This document shows, piece by piece, positions 23,240 through 32,950 of a stretch of DNA of 39,296 bases. Source of the stretch: Steroidobacteraceae bacterium (GTDB taxonomy: Bacteria > Pseudomonadota > Gammaproteobacteria > Steroidobacterales > Steroidobacteraceae). Below the pieces are notes generated by a model that made no database searches, was not told where the DNA came from, and was given only the letters and a program-made list of their open reading frames with translations. Location: contig JAHCAN010000028.1 in the NCBI GenBank assembly GCA_019634915.1, positions 1 to 39,296 of the forward strand, written 5' to 3'. A program made the position numbers and the translations under genes. Within the stretch, counting starts at the first letter, position 1; the number at the start of each line of letters is the position of its first letter.

Positions 23240-25168
23240 TCAGGGCGGCACCTCGAAGCTTGCCGGCGCGAGGCCGTCGGCGTGCCGCTGCCACATCAGG
23301 CCGAGCGCCGTCTCGAAATACGCGCGGAAGCGATCCGTATCGAACAGCGGGCTCGCCGGCAGCTGCGCCATGAGTCTCGACCTGGTCGCAGCGAGTCGTG
23401 CCGGCTCGCGGCCCAGATCCACCGCGAGCGCCGCGTACCCGGCGCGCGTCGCGGTGATGAGCTCGGGCAGCCCGAGCGCGTGCAGCAGGCTGGCACCGAC
23501 CCGTGAGGCGAAGCTGCGACCGGGTTGCGTCACGAACGGAACGCACACCCGCAGCGCATCGCTGGCGGTGGTGTGCGCGCCGCAGGGCCAGGTGTCGAGC
23601 AGCAGGTCCGCAAGGGCAAGGCGTGCCAGATGCGCTGCATGCTCGACGCGCGGCGCGAAGATCAGCCGCGCGGGGTCGATATCGTGGGCAGCCGCCGCCG
23701 CGCGGAGATTACGCCCGGCCTGCGGGCCTGCCTCGAGCAGCCACAGCACGCTGCCGGGCACTGCGCGAAGAATCCCCATCCAGTCGTCGAACACCTCGGC
23801 GGACAGTTTGACCGGCTGGCAGAAGCCACAGTACACCATGCCATCCGGCGGCAGGCCCACGGACTCGCGCGACGGTGTGCCGGCCACTTCGCCCGGCAGA
23901 CGATCGTTGACCTGATAGCTCCACGGCAGGCGCGCGATCGCGCAGCCGTACAACGCATCGTCGGAGCGGGGCAGTACGGTACCGTCCGCGACGAAGTAGT
24001 CGATTGCCGGCACGCCGGGCGGCCCGGGATAGCCGAGATAGTGCGCCTGCAGGGGCGCGGGCCGGCGCGCGATGACACCGCCGCGATGCCAGTCGGTCTG
24101 GCCGCTCAGATCGATCAGGATATCGACGCCGCGGCCCGCGATCAGCCGCGCCGCCTCGCCATCGTTGGCGGTCGAGATATCGACGAAACCGTCGAAGGCG
24201 CCGGCGAGCCGTCGGCGCATCGCCGAACCGTCGTCGGGGCTCGCGCTGTACGCGAGGACCTCGAAGCGCGAGCGGTCGTGGGCCTCGATCAGGCCCGCAA
24301 TCAGCCAGGCGGTCGGATGATTGCGGAAATCGCCGCTCAGATACCCGATACGGAGACGGCGAGGCCTGCGGTCCCGCGCCGCGGCTGGCGGCGCGGCATT
24401 CGCCGCGGCGCACGGGGCCGGCGCCTCACGCGTCGCGAAGGTGCGCCGTGCGCACAGCGCATGTACCAGTGGATCATCGCTGATCATCAGCGACAGAAAG
24501 GGCTTGAAGGCGCTGGCTCCGCCGAGCACGCGCTCGGTCACCCGGCGTTCGAGCTCAGCCATGCCATTCCAGTCGCAGAGGCTCCGCCGGCAGGACACTG
24601 CCATGCCGAGCGCATAGTCGAAGGTCGCTGCGGCGGCGGGTTCGCCACGCAGACCTTCGAGCAGCCGCTCGAAGCGGGCCAGTGCCGGCTCCAGCTCACC
24701 GCGCATGTGCAGGATCGACGCCGAATTCTGCAGTGCGACGGGATGTGTGGGGTCGAGTTGCAGCACATGCTCGAGATCCTGCAGCGCCGCAGTGAGACGC
24801 CCGGCACGGCGCAACAGGTCGGCTCGCGCGAGGCGCGCCTCTAGGTGATCCGGCGCGAGTCCGATGACGCGATCGAACGCGGCGAGCGCATCGAAGGGGC
24901 GCTCGAGATCGAGTAGCGCCGTCGCACGATTGCCGAGTGCAGGCAGGAATCCGGGTGAGAGCACGATCGCCCGATCGAAAGCCCGCAACGCCGCGTCCGC
25001 CCGACCCATGGCGGCGAGAATCGCACCCTGCATGTTCAGGCTCCCGGGATCATCGGGAGCAACGGCCAGCGCTTCCCGTATCGTAGCCAATGCGCGCGGG
25101 AAGTCGCCGCCAGCGTACTGTGCGGCCGCGAGACGCCGCCAGTCCTCGATCGTATGGAGCGTGGGCAT
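23240..25168 (-). CDS. TPR-containing O-GlcNAc transferase-like glycosyltransferase (family 41)
   Basis: The 642-residue protein has TPR repeats (about 10-165), a linker, and an OGT-type catalytic region (about 270-630) split in two lobes. OGT marks: RIGYLSGDFRNHPTAWL (His284, equivalent to the active-site His of the family), RRPAPLQAHYLGYPGPPG, CGFCQPVKLS (Lys454) and WPCGAHTTASDALRVCVPFV (His532 in the GHTT-like motif that contacts UDP). It probably transfers a sugar from a UDP-sugar to Ser/Thr hydroxyls of cytoplasmic proteins. The start at 25168 is eight bases after a TACCAT -10-like box; an ATG at 25189 lies upstream of that box. It adds glycosylation to the hydroxylation and sulfation enzymes of the island. 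Confidence 0.9.
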   Translation of the reverse strand: MPTLHTIEDWRRLAAAQYAGGDFPRALATIREALAVAPDDPGSLNMQGAILAAMGRADAALRAFDRAIVLSPGFLPALGNRATALLDLERPFDALAAFDRVIGLAPDHLEARLARADLLRRAGRLTAALQDLEHVLQLDPTHPVALQNSASILHMRGELEPALARFERLLEGLRGEPAAAATFDYALGMAVSCRRSLCDWNGMAELERRVTERVLGGASAFKPFLSLMISDDPLVHALCARRTFATREAPAPCAAANAAPPAAARDRRPRRLRIGYLSGDFRNHPTAWLIAGLIEAHDRSRFEVLAYSASPDDGSAMRRRLAGAFDGFVDISTANDGEAARLIAGRGVDILIDLSGQTDWHRGGVIARRPAPLQAHYLGYPGPPGVPAIDYFVADGTVLPRSDDALYGCAIARLPWSYQVNDRLPGEVAGTPSRESVGLPPDGMVYCGFCQPVKLSAEVFDDWMGILRAVPGSVLWLLEAGPQAGRNLRAAAAAHDIDPARLIFAPRVEHAAHLARLALADLLLDTWPCGAHTTASDALRVCVPFVTQPGRSFASRVGASLLHALGLPELITATRAGYAALAVDLGREPARLAATRSRLMAQLPASPLFDTDRFRAYFETALGLMWQRHADGLAPASFEVPP

Positions 25169-25176
25169 GGCCGCCA

Positions 25177-25182
25177 ATGGTA
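25177..25182 (-). promoter_or_regulatory. -10 box of the OGT-like gene (leaderless type)
   Basis: TACCAT on the minus strand ends eight bases before the ATG at 25168. No Shine-Dalgarno and no clear -35. Confidence 0.35.
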
Positions 25183-25250
25183 GCGGCAAACATCGCCATC
25201 CACGGCCCGGGCACGCCGGCAGCGAGCCGCTGACGGCGCGACGAAACGAC

Positions 25251-25256
25251 TAGAAT
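25251..25256 (+). promoter_or_regulatory. -10 box of the MATE gene (leaderless type)
   Basis: TAGAAT ends six bases before the ATG at 25263, so transcription should start at or beside the start codon. No Shine-Dalgarno; -35 weak (CTGACG about 15 bp upstream). Confidence 0.45.
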
Positions 25257-25262
25257 GTTCTG

Positions 25263-26654
25263 ATGCCCCCTCGCTCCGCCGCCCTGACCGAGGGCCCCAT
25301 CGCCCGCACCCTGGTCGTCTTCGCGCTGCCGATGCTGGCCGGCAACGTATTGCAGTCGCTCAACGGCTCGGTCAACGCGGTCTGGGTCGGCCGCTTCCTC
25401 GGCGAGGCGGCGCTCACCGCGACCTCGAACTCGAACACGGTGATGTTCCTGCTGATCGGCTCGATCTTCGGCGTCTCGATGGCGGCGACGATCCTGATCG
25501 CGCAGCACTTCGGTGCGAAACGCCTCGCCGAAGCGCGCCGCGTGGTCGGCTCGAGCGCTTCGTTCTTCGCGGCGGTGGCGGTCGTGATCGGGGCGCTCGG
25601 CGTGCTGTTCTCCGACCACATCCTGCGCGCGATGCAGACGCCGCCCGACGCGCTGCCGCTCGCGCACGATTACCTGCGGATCATCTTCGTCGCGATCCCG
25701 TTCATCTTCATGTACTCGTTCGCGATGGCGGTACTGCGCGGCGCCGGCGACTCGCGCACGCCGTTCCTGTTCCTGCTGCTGTCGGTCGGGCTCGACATCG
25801 TGCTGAATCCGCTGCTGATCTTCGGCGTCGGGCCGCTGCCGCGGCTCGGCATCGCGGGCTCTGCGCTCGCGACGCTGATCGCGAACGTCACCAGCCTGGT
25901 CGCGCTGCTCGCGCACCTGTATCGCAAGCGCCACCCGCTCGTGCTCCACCGCGGCGAACTGCACCTGCTGCGCATCGACGGCGCGATCGTCAGGATGCTC
26001 GTCACCAAGGGTGTGCCGATGGGGCTGCAGATGGTGGTCGTGTCGGTCAGCGCGCTGCTGATGCTCGGGCTGATCAACCAGTTCGGCTCGCACACGACCG
26101 CCGCGTTCGCCGCCTGCATGCAGGTCTGGAGCTATGTACAGATGCCCGCGTTCGCGATGGGCGCGGCGGTCTCGTCGATGGCCGCGCAGAACGTCGGCGC
26201 CGGCCGCTGGGATCGCGTCGGACGCACCGCGGTCGCGGGCGTCAGCTTCCAGACGCTGGTGACGACGGCATCGGTGATCCTGATCACGGTGTTCGCGCGC
26301 CCGCTGCTCGGCATCTTCCTGCCGGCCGAGAGCCCGGCGCTCGCGACCGCGGTGCACCTGAACATGATCGCCACCTGGTCGTTCATCCTGTTTGGCATCA
26401 CGATGGTGCTGTTCGGCGTGGTGCGCTCGACGGGCGCCGTCGTCGCGCCGCTCGTGATCCTGATCGTGACGCTGTGGGGTCTGCGCTTCCCGCTCGCCGC
26501 CAGCCTGATGGGCCGCTTCGGCGAGGACGCGATCTGGTGGAGCTTCCCAGCCTCGTCGCTGCTGTCGATGCTGCTCGCGATCGCGTACTACCGCTTTGGC
26601 CACTGGCGCAAGGCGCGCATGATGACGGCGGGAAGGCCCCGCGCGGACGCCTGA
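25263..26654 (+). CDS. MATE family multidrug/metabolite exporter
   Basis: The 463-residue inner membrane protein has about twelve hydrophobic segments and two repeated halves, typical in length for MATE cation-coupled antiporters. Family marks near the N-terminus are LPMLAGNVLQSLNGSVNAVWVG and FLGEAALTATSNSN; the second half starts near KGVPMGLQMVVVSVSALL. It would export organic cations or small products in exchange for H+ or Na+. It sits at the edge of the modification island and is divergent from the OGT-like gene, so it may or may not be part of the same function. Confidence 0.93.
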   Translation: MPPRSAALTEGPIARTLVVFALPMLAGNVLQSLNGSVNAVWVGRFLGEAALTATSNSNTVMFLLIGSIFGVSMAATILIAQHFGAKRLAEARRVVGSSASFFAAVAVVIGALGVLFSDHILRAMQTPPDALPLAHDYLRIIFVAIPFIFMYSFAMAVLRGAGDSRTPFLFLLLSVGLDIVLNPLLIFGVGPLPRLGIAGSALATLIANVTSLVALLAHLYRKRHPLVLHRGELHLLRIDGAIVRMLVTKGVPMGLQMVVVSVSALLMLGLINQFGSHTTAAFAACMQVWSYVQMPAFAMGAAVSSMAAQNVGAGRWDRVGRTAVAGVSFQTLVTTASVILITVFARPLLGIFLPAESPALATAVHLNMIATWSFILFGITMVLFGVVRSTGAVVAPLVILIVTLWGLRFPLAASLMGRFGEDAIWWSFPASSLLSMLLAIAYYRFGHWRKARMMTAGRPRADA

Positions 26655-26658
26655 GATC

Positions 26659-26679
26659 GGGCCTGCCCCGGGCCCTTTT
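26659..26679 (+). terminator. Weak terminator after the MATE gene
   Basis: GGGCC (26659-26663) pairs with GGCCC (26671-26675) around a seven-base loop, followed by TTTT. The stem is short. Confidence 0.4.
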
Positions 26680-26764
26680 GCCCCCAAACGCACCCGATTC
26701 GCGCATTTCCTCGCCCCGCCGTTCGCACCACGATGCCGGCGCAATGGCCCGGGAGCGCGCGAAC

Positions 26765-27343
26765 ATGGATTTCCTCTATTCGCTGTATGATGCGCTGGTC
26801 AGCATCAGCGTACCGTCCGACAAGGCCCGGGCAGTCGTCGATGCGATGGAGCGCGACATGGTGACCTCGCTCGCAACCAAGGCGGATCTCGACGGCAAGC
26901 ACCTGCTGCTGAAGCAGGAGTTGGCGGCCACGCGCGACAGCCTGAAGCAGGAAATCGCCACCGTCCGCGACAGCCTGAAACAGGAACTGGCCGCCACCCG
27001 CGATGGCTTGAAGCAGGAGATCGCTGCCGTACGCGATGGACTGCAGCAGGAAATTGCCGCTACGCGCGACGGGCTGAAGCAGGAAATCGTCACCACGCGC
27101 GACGGCCTGAAGCAGGAAATCGCGGCACTGCGGGATGGCGTCGGGCTGGAAATGTCAGCGCTGCGGGATGGCCTGCGACAGGAAATCACCGCCGTCGAGG
27201 AGCGGCTCACGCAGAAGATCGAGGCGACACGCGACCTGCTGCTGAAAGACATGGAGCTGCTGCGCAGCGCGATGACGATCCGGCTCGGCTCGATCCAGAT
27301 CGTCAGTCTGGGGCTCTTTTTCGCGGCGCTTCGCCTGACTTGA
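26765..27343 (+). CDS. Coiled-coil protein with eleven 11-residue repeats and C-terminal hydrophobic segment (DUF1640-like)
   Basis: The 192-residue product has a globular N-terminus (1-48, MDFLYSLYDALVSISVPSD), eleven consecutive 11-residue units (49-169, consensus LKQEIAATRDG) and a hydrophobic C-terminal segment (about 174-191). Eleven-residue periodicity indicates a right-handed, hendecad coiled coil rather than a heptad one. The layout recalls the DUF1640/CCDC90 family of membrane-anchored coiled-coil proteins, whose bacterial role is unclear. The start at 26765 has GGGAG nine bases upstream; an ATG at 26744 would add seven residues. Its 3' end overlaps the convergent DUF4230-like gene by 41 bp. 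Confidence 0.82.
   Translation: MDFLYSLYDALVSISVPSDKARAVVDAMERDMVTSLATKADLDGKHLLLKQELAATRDSLKQEIATVRDSLKQELAATRDGLKQEIAAVRDGLQQEIAATRDGLKQEIVTTRDGLKQEIAALRDGVGLEMSALRDGLRQEITAVEERLTQKIEATRDLLLKDMELLRSAMTIRLGSIQIVSLGLFFAALRLT
26909..27271 (+). repeat. 33-bp tandem repeat, eleven units, within the coiled-coil gene
   Basis: Each unit encodes 11 residues. Units 1-7 are very similar at DNA level (core CTGAAGCAGGAAATCGCC) and units 8-11 drift, so copy number may vary between strains. Confidence 0.9.
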
Positions 27344-28079
27344 CTCCGACACCTGCGATCACGCCGCCCGGCGCCCGCCTGCCGGCCGCCGCGGCCGCGT
27401 CGAACGCGAACGGTATCGTGTAGCCGTCCTCGACTTTCGCGAACGGCACGCCGTTCACCGATGCCGTCGTGCTCGCGCACAGCTCGAGCGCGGGCAATTT
27501 CGGAAACTTCACTTCGGCGACCGGAATCTCCACCTCGACCGACTCGATTCCGAGACCGAGCGCGCCGGCGAGGCGCATCACGAGCTCGGCGAGCTCGCGG
27601 CGGAAGTCATCGACGAGCGACGGATCGCGCCGCTGGTAATAGGCGCTCAGGTAGCGCGCGATCGGCGAAGCGCGCGCGATCTCGCGATTGACGAGTTCCT
27701 GTTCGTTCGCGAAATTGAACCACGGCGCGGTGGTCAGGTAGTCGAGGAAGTCGGTCGGGATCGCGGGCTCGTCGGCGCGGATCGCGCCGGTCTTCACTAT
27801 GAGCCTGTCGCCGCTGCGCGTGATCGCGACGTCGGCGAGTTCGAGCTCGTACGAGAGCTTGCCGGGCCAGGCGACGAAGATCTCGGGATTGACGCCGACG
27901 ACCTCCGGGCACGAGCGGTACCAGATCGCGATCTGGCGCTCGTGCTCGATGATCGCGTGCGTCTTCACCTGTGTGACGATCACCTGGATCGGATCGGCAG
28001 CCGGCGTTTCGCGCCACCAGCCGCGGGCGAGCAGGAAGCCCGCGGCGAGCGCCAGCACCGCGACCAGCACGCTGCGCAC
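27303..28079 (-). CDS. DUF4230-like membrane-anchored protein
   Basis: The 258-residue protein starts at a GTG and has one N-terminal hydrophobic segment (about 3-19) that is a signal anchor or uncleaved signal. The rest is a predicted periplasmic alpha/beta domain (VIVTQVKTHAIIEHERQIAIWY, LSYELELADVAITRSGDRLIVKTG), which resembles DUF4230 proteins; I am only moderately sure of that family. It begins four bases after the stop of the S9 peptidase gene and is probably co-transcribed with it. The last 41 bp overlap the convergent coiled-coil gene, and its C-terminal tail (GEAPRKRAPD) is low in structure. Confidence 0.7.
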   Translation of the reverse strand: MRSVLVAVLALAAGFLLARGWWRETPAADPIQVIVTQVKTHAIIEHERQIAIWYRSCPEVVGVNPEIFVAWPGKLSYELELADVAITRSGDRLIVKTGAIRADEPAIPTDFLDYLTTAPWFNFANEQELVNREIARASPIARYLSAYYQRRDPSLVDDFRRELAELVMRLAGALGLGIESVEVEIPVAEVKFPKLPALELCASTTASVNGVPFAKVEDGYTIPFAFDAAAAAGRRAPGGVIAGVGVKSGEAPRKRAPD

Positions 28080-28083
28080 GACC

Positions 28084-30147
28084 CTATTCCTTCAGGTACT
28101 TCGCGAGCCAGGCGGCGACTTCCCCGTAGAAGAAGCGGCTGTTCTCGCCGGAGAGGATCCAGTGGTTCTCGTCGGGGAACACGAGCAGCCGGCTCGGCAC
28201 GCGCTCGCGCTGCAGCGCGCTCCAGTACTCGAGCGTGTTGTTGAGCGGCACGCGGAAGTCGCGCTCGCCGATCGTCAGCAGCACCGGCGTGCCGAACTCT
28301 CCCGCGTACGCGATCGGGTTCTGCTCGCGCCACACCGGTGAATCGCCCCACGGCGGGCTGCCCATGTTGACCTCGCGCCCATAGATCACGTCACTCGTGC
28401 CCCACTGCGAGGCCAGGTTGACGAGCCCGGCGTGGCTCACGAGGCAGCGATAGCGCTGCGTGCTCGCCTGCATCCAGTTCGACAGGTGTCCGCCGTAGCT
28501 CGCGCCGCCGGCGCACTGGCGGGAGCCGTCGATGAACGCGAAGCGCCGGATCGCCTCGTCGGCCGCGTCGTTGATGTCGTCGGCCGGGCCGCGCAGCGGG
28601 TCACCCTGGATGCTCTGCGCGAATGCCTCGCCATAACCGGTCGAGCCCTTGTAGTCGGTCATCAGCACGACATAGCCGCCGGCGGCGAACAGGTGCGGAT
28701 TCCAGCGGATGCCGAAATCGTCGGACCACATGCTGTGCGGCCCGCCGTGCATCAGCACGAACAGCGGGTATTTCGCCGCCGGATCGAAGCCGGGCGGCAA
28801 TGCGAGGAAGCTGTGGATACGCTCGCCGCGGCGGTTCTCGAACCAGAACTCCGTGAGCGGCTGCCAGTCGATCTGCGCGGCGAGTGAGGTGTTGAACGCG
28901 GTCAGCGCCACGTGGCCGCGCGCGGCGGGCTCGAGGCGCACGATCTCCGGCGGGTGCACGGCGCTCGCCCAGCTCGCGACCAGGACCGGCCGCCGCGCGC
29001 GCGCGGCGAGCGCGAGACCGCTGTAGCTGCCGCTGTCGAGTTCATACGCGAGGCGAGGCGCCGCCCGGTCGGTCGGCGTGCTGTAGAGCTTCGTGCGCCC
29101 GGCGTCATCGGCGAGGAACCAGAGCGTGCGGCCGTCGGCCGAGACCGCGAAGTCCGACGCCGGACGATCGAGCGGCGCGGTCAGCGTGCGCGGCGCGCCG
29201 ACCTGCGGCCAGTCGAGTACGACGACCTGATCGATGTTGTACGGTTTGCCGGTCCCGTGCTCGAACGACGCGAACAGCCGCCGGCCTTCGGCGGAGAAGG
29301 CGGGCCGCGCATAGCGGTCGTGGCCCTGGGTGAGCCGCACGGGCTCGCCACCGCCGGCCGCGACCCGGTAGAGCTGCGTGTCGGTGAACGCATAGGCGGC
29401 CTGGTTGCGGTTGTCGCTCGCGACGAACACGAGCTCACGACCATCGCGCGTCCAGACCGGATCGAGGTTCTCGCCACTGTTGCCGCCACGACCGGCGAAA
29501 CCCGGCGACGCCGCGAGCTGCGTGCCCGCGAGCAGATCGCGCGGCTCGCCTTCGGGGCTGCCGTCCGCCGCGAGCGCCTGCACGAACAGGTGCGGCCGCT
29601 GCGGCTTGCGCCAGTGATCCCAGTTGCGGATCGGGAAGCCGTCGTAGATGCGGACGCGGTATTTCGTCTCACCCGCGTCGGGCTCGAGCGGCACGTCGCT
29701 GACATAGGCGAGCCAGCGGCCGTCGGGTGACAGCACCGGCGAGCGCGCGCCGGTCTTCGCCTGCGTGAGCCGCCGCGCCTCGCCGCCGCCGGCGAGGTCG
29801 AGCGCATGGATCTGCGCCGCGTCGTCGCCGGCGCGTTTCGCGGCAAACAGCACATACCGTCCGTCCTCGCTCCACGCGACGCTGCTTTCCGCGTCGCGCG
29901 TCTGGGTCAGGCGGCGCGCCGGTGTCTGGCCGTCGGTCGCGACGATCCACAGGTCCGCACGCTTGTCCCCGTCGTCGTAGGCCGGCTCCGAAACCACGAA
30001 TACGGCCCGGCTGCCGTCGGGACTCAGGACCGGCGCCGAGATGCGTTTCGCGAGCCAGACGTCCTCGTGCGTGATCGGGCGCAGTTCGGCGGCCTGGGCC
30101 AGCGTGCCGCCGAGCAGTGCAACGGCGAGGATTGCACTCATTCTCAT
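28084..30147 (-). CDS. Exported S9 family peptidase (prolyl oligopeptidase-like)
   Basis: The 687-residue protein has a signal peptide (about 1-20, ending AQAAELRP), an N-terminal beta-propeller (about 20-400, with repeated SPDGRWLAYVS, SEDGRYVLFAAKR and WTRDGRELVFVAS WD40-like blades) and a C-terminal alpha/beta-hydrolase domain. The triad is visible as GGASYGGHLSN (Ser550), GERDFRVP (Asp630) and DENHWI (His662). It should cleave short peptides in the periplasm, in the manner of dipeptidyl or acylaminoacyl peptidases. The start at 30147 lies six bases after GGAGGA; ATG at 30141 is also possible. The DUF4230-like gene follows after four bases. Confidence 0.93.
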   Translation of the reverse strand: MRMSAILAVALLGGTLAQAAELRPITHEDVWLAKRISAPVLSPDGSRAVFVVSEPAYDDGDKRADLWIVATDGQTPARRLTQTRDAESSVAWSEDGRYVLFAAKRAGDDAAQIHALDLAGGGEARRLTQAKTGARSPVLSPDGRWLAYVSDVPLEPDAGETKYRVRIYDGFPIRNWDHWRKPQRPHLFVQALAADGSPEGEPRDLLAGTQLAASPGFAGRGGNSGENLDPVWTRDGRELVFVASDNRNQAAYAFTDTQLYRVAAGGGEPVRLTQGHDRYARPAFSAEGRRLFASFEHGTGKPYNIDQVVVLDWPQVGAPRTLTAPLDRPASDFAVSADGRTLWFLADDAGRTKLYSTPTDRAAPRLAYELDSGSYSGLALAARARRPVLVASWASAVHPPEIVRLEPAARGHVALTAFNTSLAAQIDWQPLTEFWFENRRGERIHSFLALPPGFDPAAKYPLFVLMHGGPHSMWSDDFGIRWNPHLFAAGGYVVLMTDYKGSTGYGEAFAQSIQGDPLRGPADDINDAADEAIRRFAFIDGSRQCAGGASYGGHLSNWMQASTQRYRCLVSHAGLVNLASQWGTSDVIYGREVNMGSPPWGDSPVWREQNPIAYAGEFGTPVLLTIGERDFRVPLNNTLEYWSALQRERVPSRLLVFPDENHWILSGENSRFFYGEVAAWLAKYLKE

Positions 30148-30198
30148 GTCATGTCCTCCGCGCAATCGCTTCACCATGCCGGAGCCCGGGCCGCCGCG

Positions 30199-31526
30199 TC
30201 AACGCGGCCGCGGCGGCGGCTGCGCGAGTGGCAGCCAGACGCTCGCCACGGCGCCGCCGCCGGCGCGGTTCGCGAGCGTCAGGTGGCCACCGTGCGCCTC
30301 GATGATCTCGCGGCAGATCGTCAGTCCGAGCCCGGTGCCGCTCGCCTTGGTCGAGAAGAACGGCAGCAGCGCCGAGCCGAGCGCCTCGGCACTGAGCCCC
30401 GCGCCACGATCCGCGACCTCGAGCTGCACGCCGCCGTGCACAGCCTGCACCGCGAGCTCGACGGCCTCCTGCGCCGAGCCCGACTCGAGTGCGTTCTTCA
30501 GCAGGTTGATCGCGACCTGCTCGATCTGCATCGCATCCGCTTCGACCGGCGCCTGCGGCGGCTCGCCGCGCAGCGTGAACGGCACGACCGCCTGCAGGCG
30601 CGCGAGCAGCGCGGCCCAGTCGAGCGGTGCGAAACGCGGCCGCGGCAGCTTCGCGAAGCGCGCATAGCCGTCGATGAAGCCCGCGAGATGCGCCGCGCGC
30701 CCCTCGATCGTCGAAAACACCCTGTCGAGGCGCGCCACGTCGGGCGCATCGAGCAGCAACCGCCCGGAATGCGCGAGCGAGGAGATCGGCGCGAGCGAAT
30801 TGTTGAGCTCGTGGGCGATCACGCGGATCACCTTCTTCCATACGGCCACCTCCTGCGCGGCGAGCTCGCGCGTCAGCCGCTTCAGCAGCAGCAGGCGGTG
30901 CGGCTGCGCGTTCAGCAGGAAGCGCCGCTGCGACAGGTGATAGACCTGCGGCTCCGCCGCGGACTCCACCGTGAAGAGCCGGTCGTCATCGCCGGCGATC
31001 GCCGCGCGCAGCGGCGGCGGCGCGCGCTCGAGCAATGTCGCGAACGCGAGGCCCTCGAGCCGGTGCCCCGCGCCGAACAGCTCACGCGCGGCGACGTTGC
31101 TGTAGACCACGGTGCCCGACGCGTTGGTCAGCACGAGCGCGAGCGGGGTCGCCTGGATCACGGTATCGAGGAGCAGCTCGCGCTGGTACAGGTCGGCGCG
31201 CTCGCGGCGCAGCAGGCCGCCGAGCGAGTTGTAGGCGTCGACCAGCTCGCCGAGTTCGTCGTCCGAAGTACGCCGGATCGAGACGCTGAAGTCGCGGTCG
31301 CGCAGGCTCGCGATGCCGTCGCGCAGCGCGCCGGCGGTCGCGCGCCAGCGCCGTGCGCCGCGTCGCGCGAGCGGCAGGCCTGCGAGCACGCCTGCGAGTA
31401 CGCCGGCCAGCACCGCCGCCCAGGGCGCGAGCCGGGCCGCCGCAAATGCCGACGCCAGCGCCGCCACGAGCACCGCGGCGGCTATCATCGCGAGCCAGGC
31501 ACCCTCGAGGGAGCGGCGCGCGCGCA

Positions 31527-31527
<1 letters not shown>
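30199..31527 (-). CDS. NtrY-like sensor histidine kinase
   Basis: The 442-residue protein has two N-terminal membrane segments (about 11-32 and 36-53) with almost no periplasmic loop, a HAMP region (about 55-110), a PAS domain (about 115-215), and a kinase core with H-box VIAHELNNSLAPI (His239), N-box INLLKNALES, G1 DRGAGLS and G2 GTGLGLTI. The missing sensory loop suggests it senses a membrane or cytoplasmic signal. Its start overlaps the stop of the sigma-54 activator gene by one base (TGATG), so the two form a two-component pair. It is the last gene of the ABC export operon. Confidence 0.92.
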
Positions 31528-32909
<1,382 letters not shown>

Positions 32910-32950
32910 GGCTTGGATGCTGCAAACTCCTTCGGGGTTGCAGTGCCGGA

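Noticed and set aside
26909-27271. Possible CRISPR-like array
   Set aside because: Units are contiguous, have no spacers and are in frame with a coding sequence.
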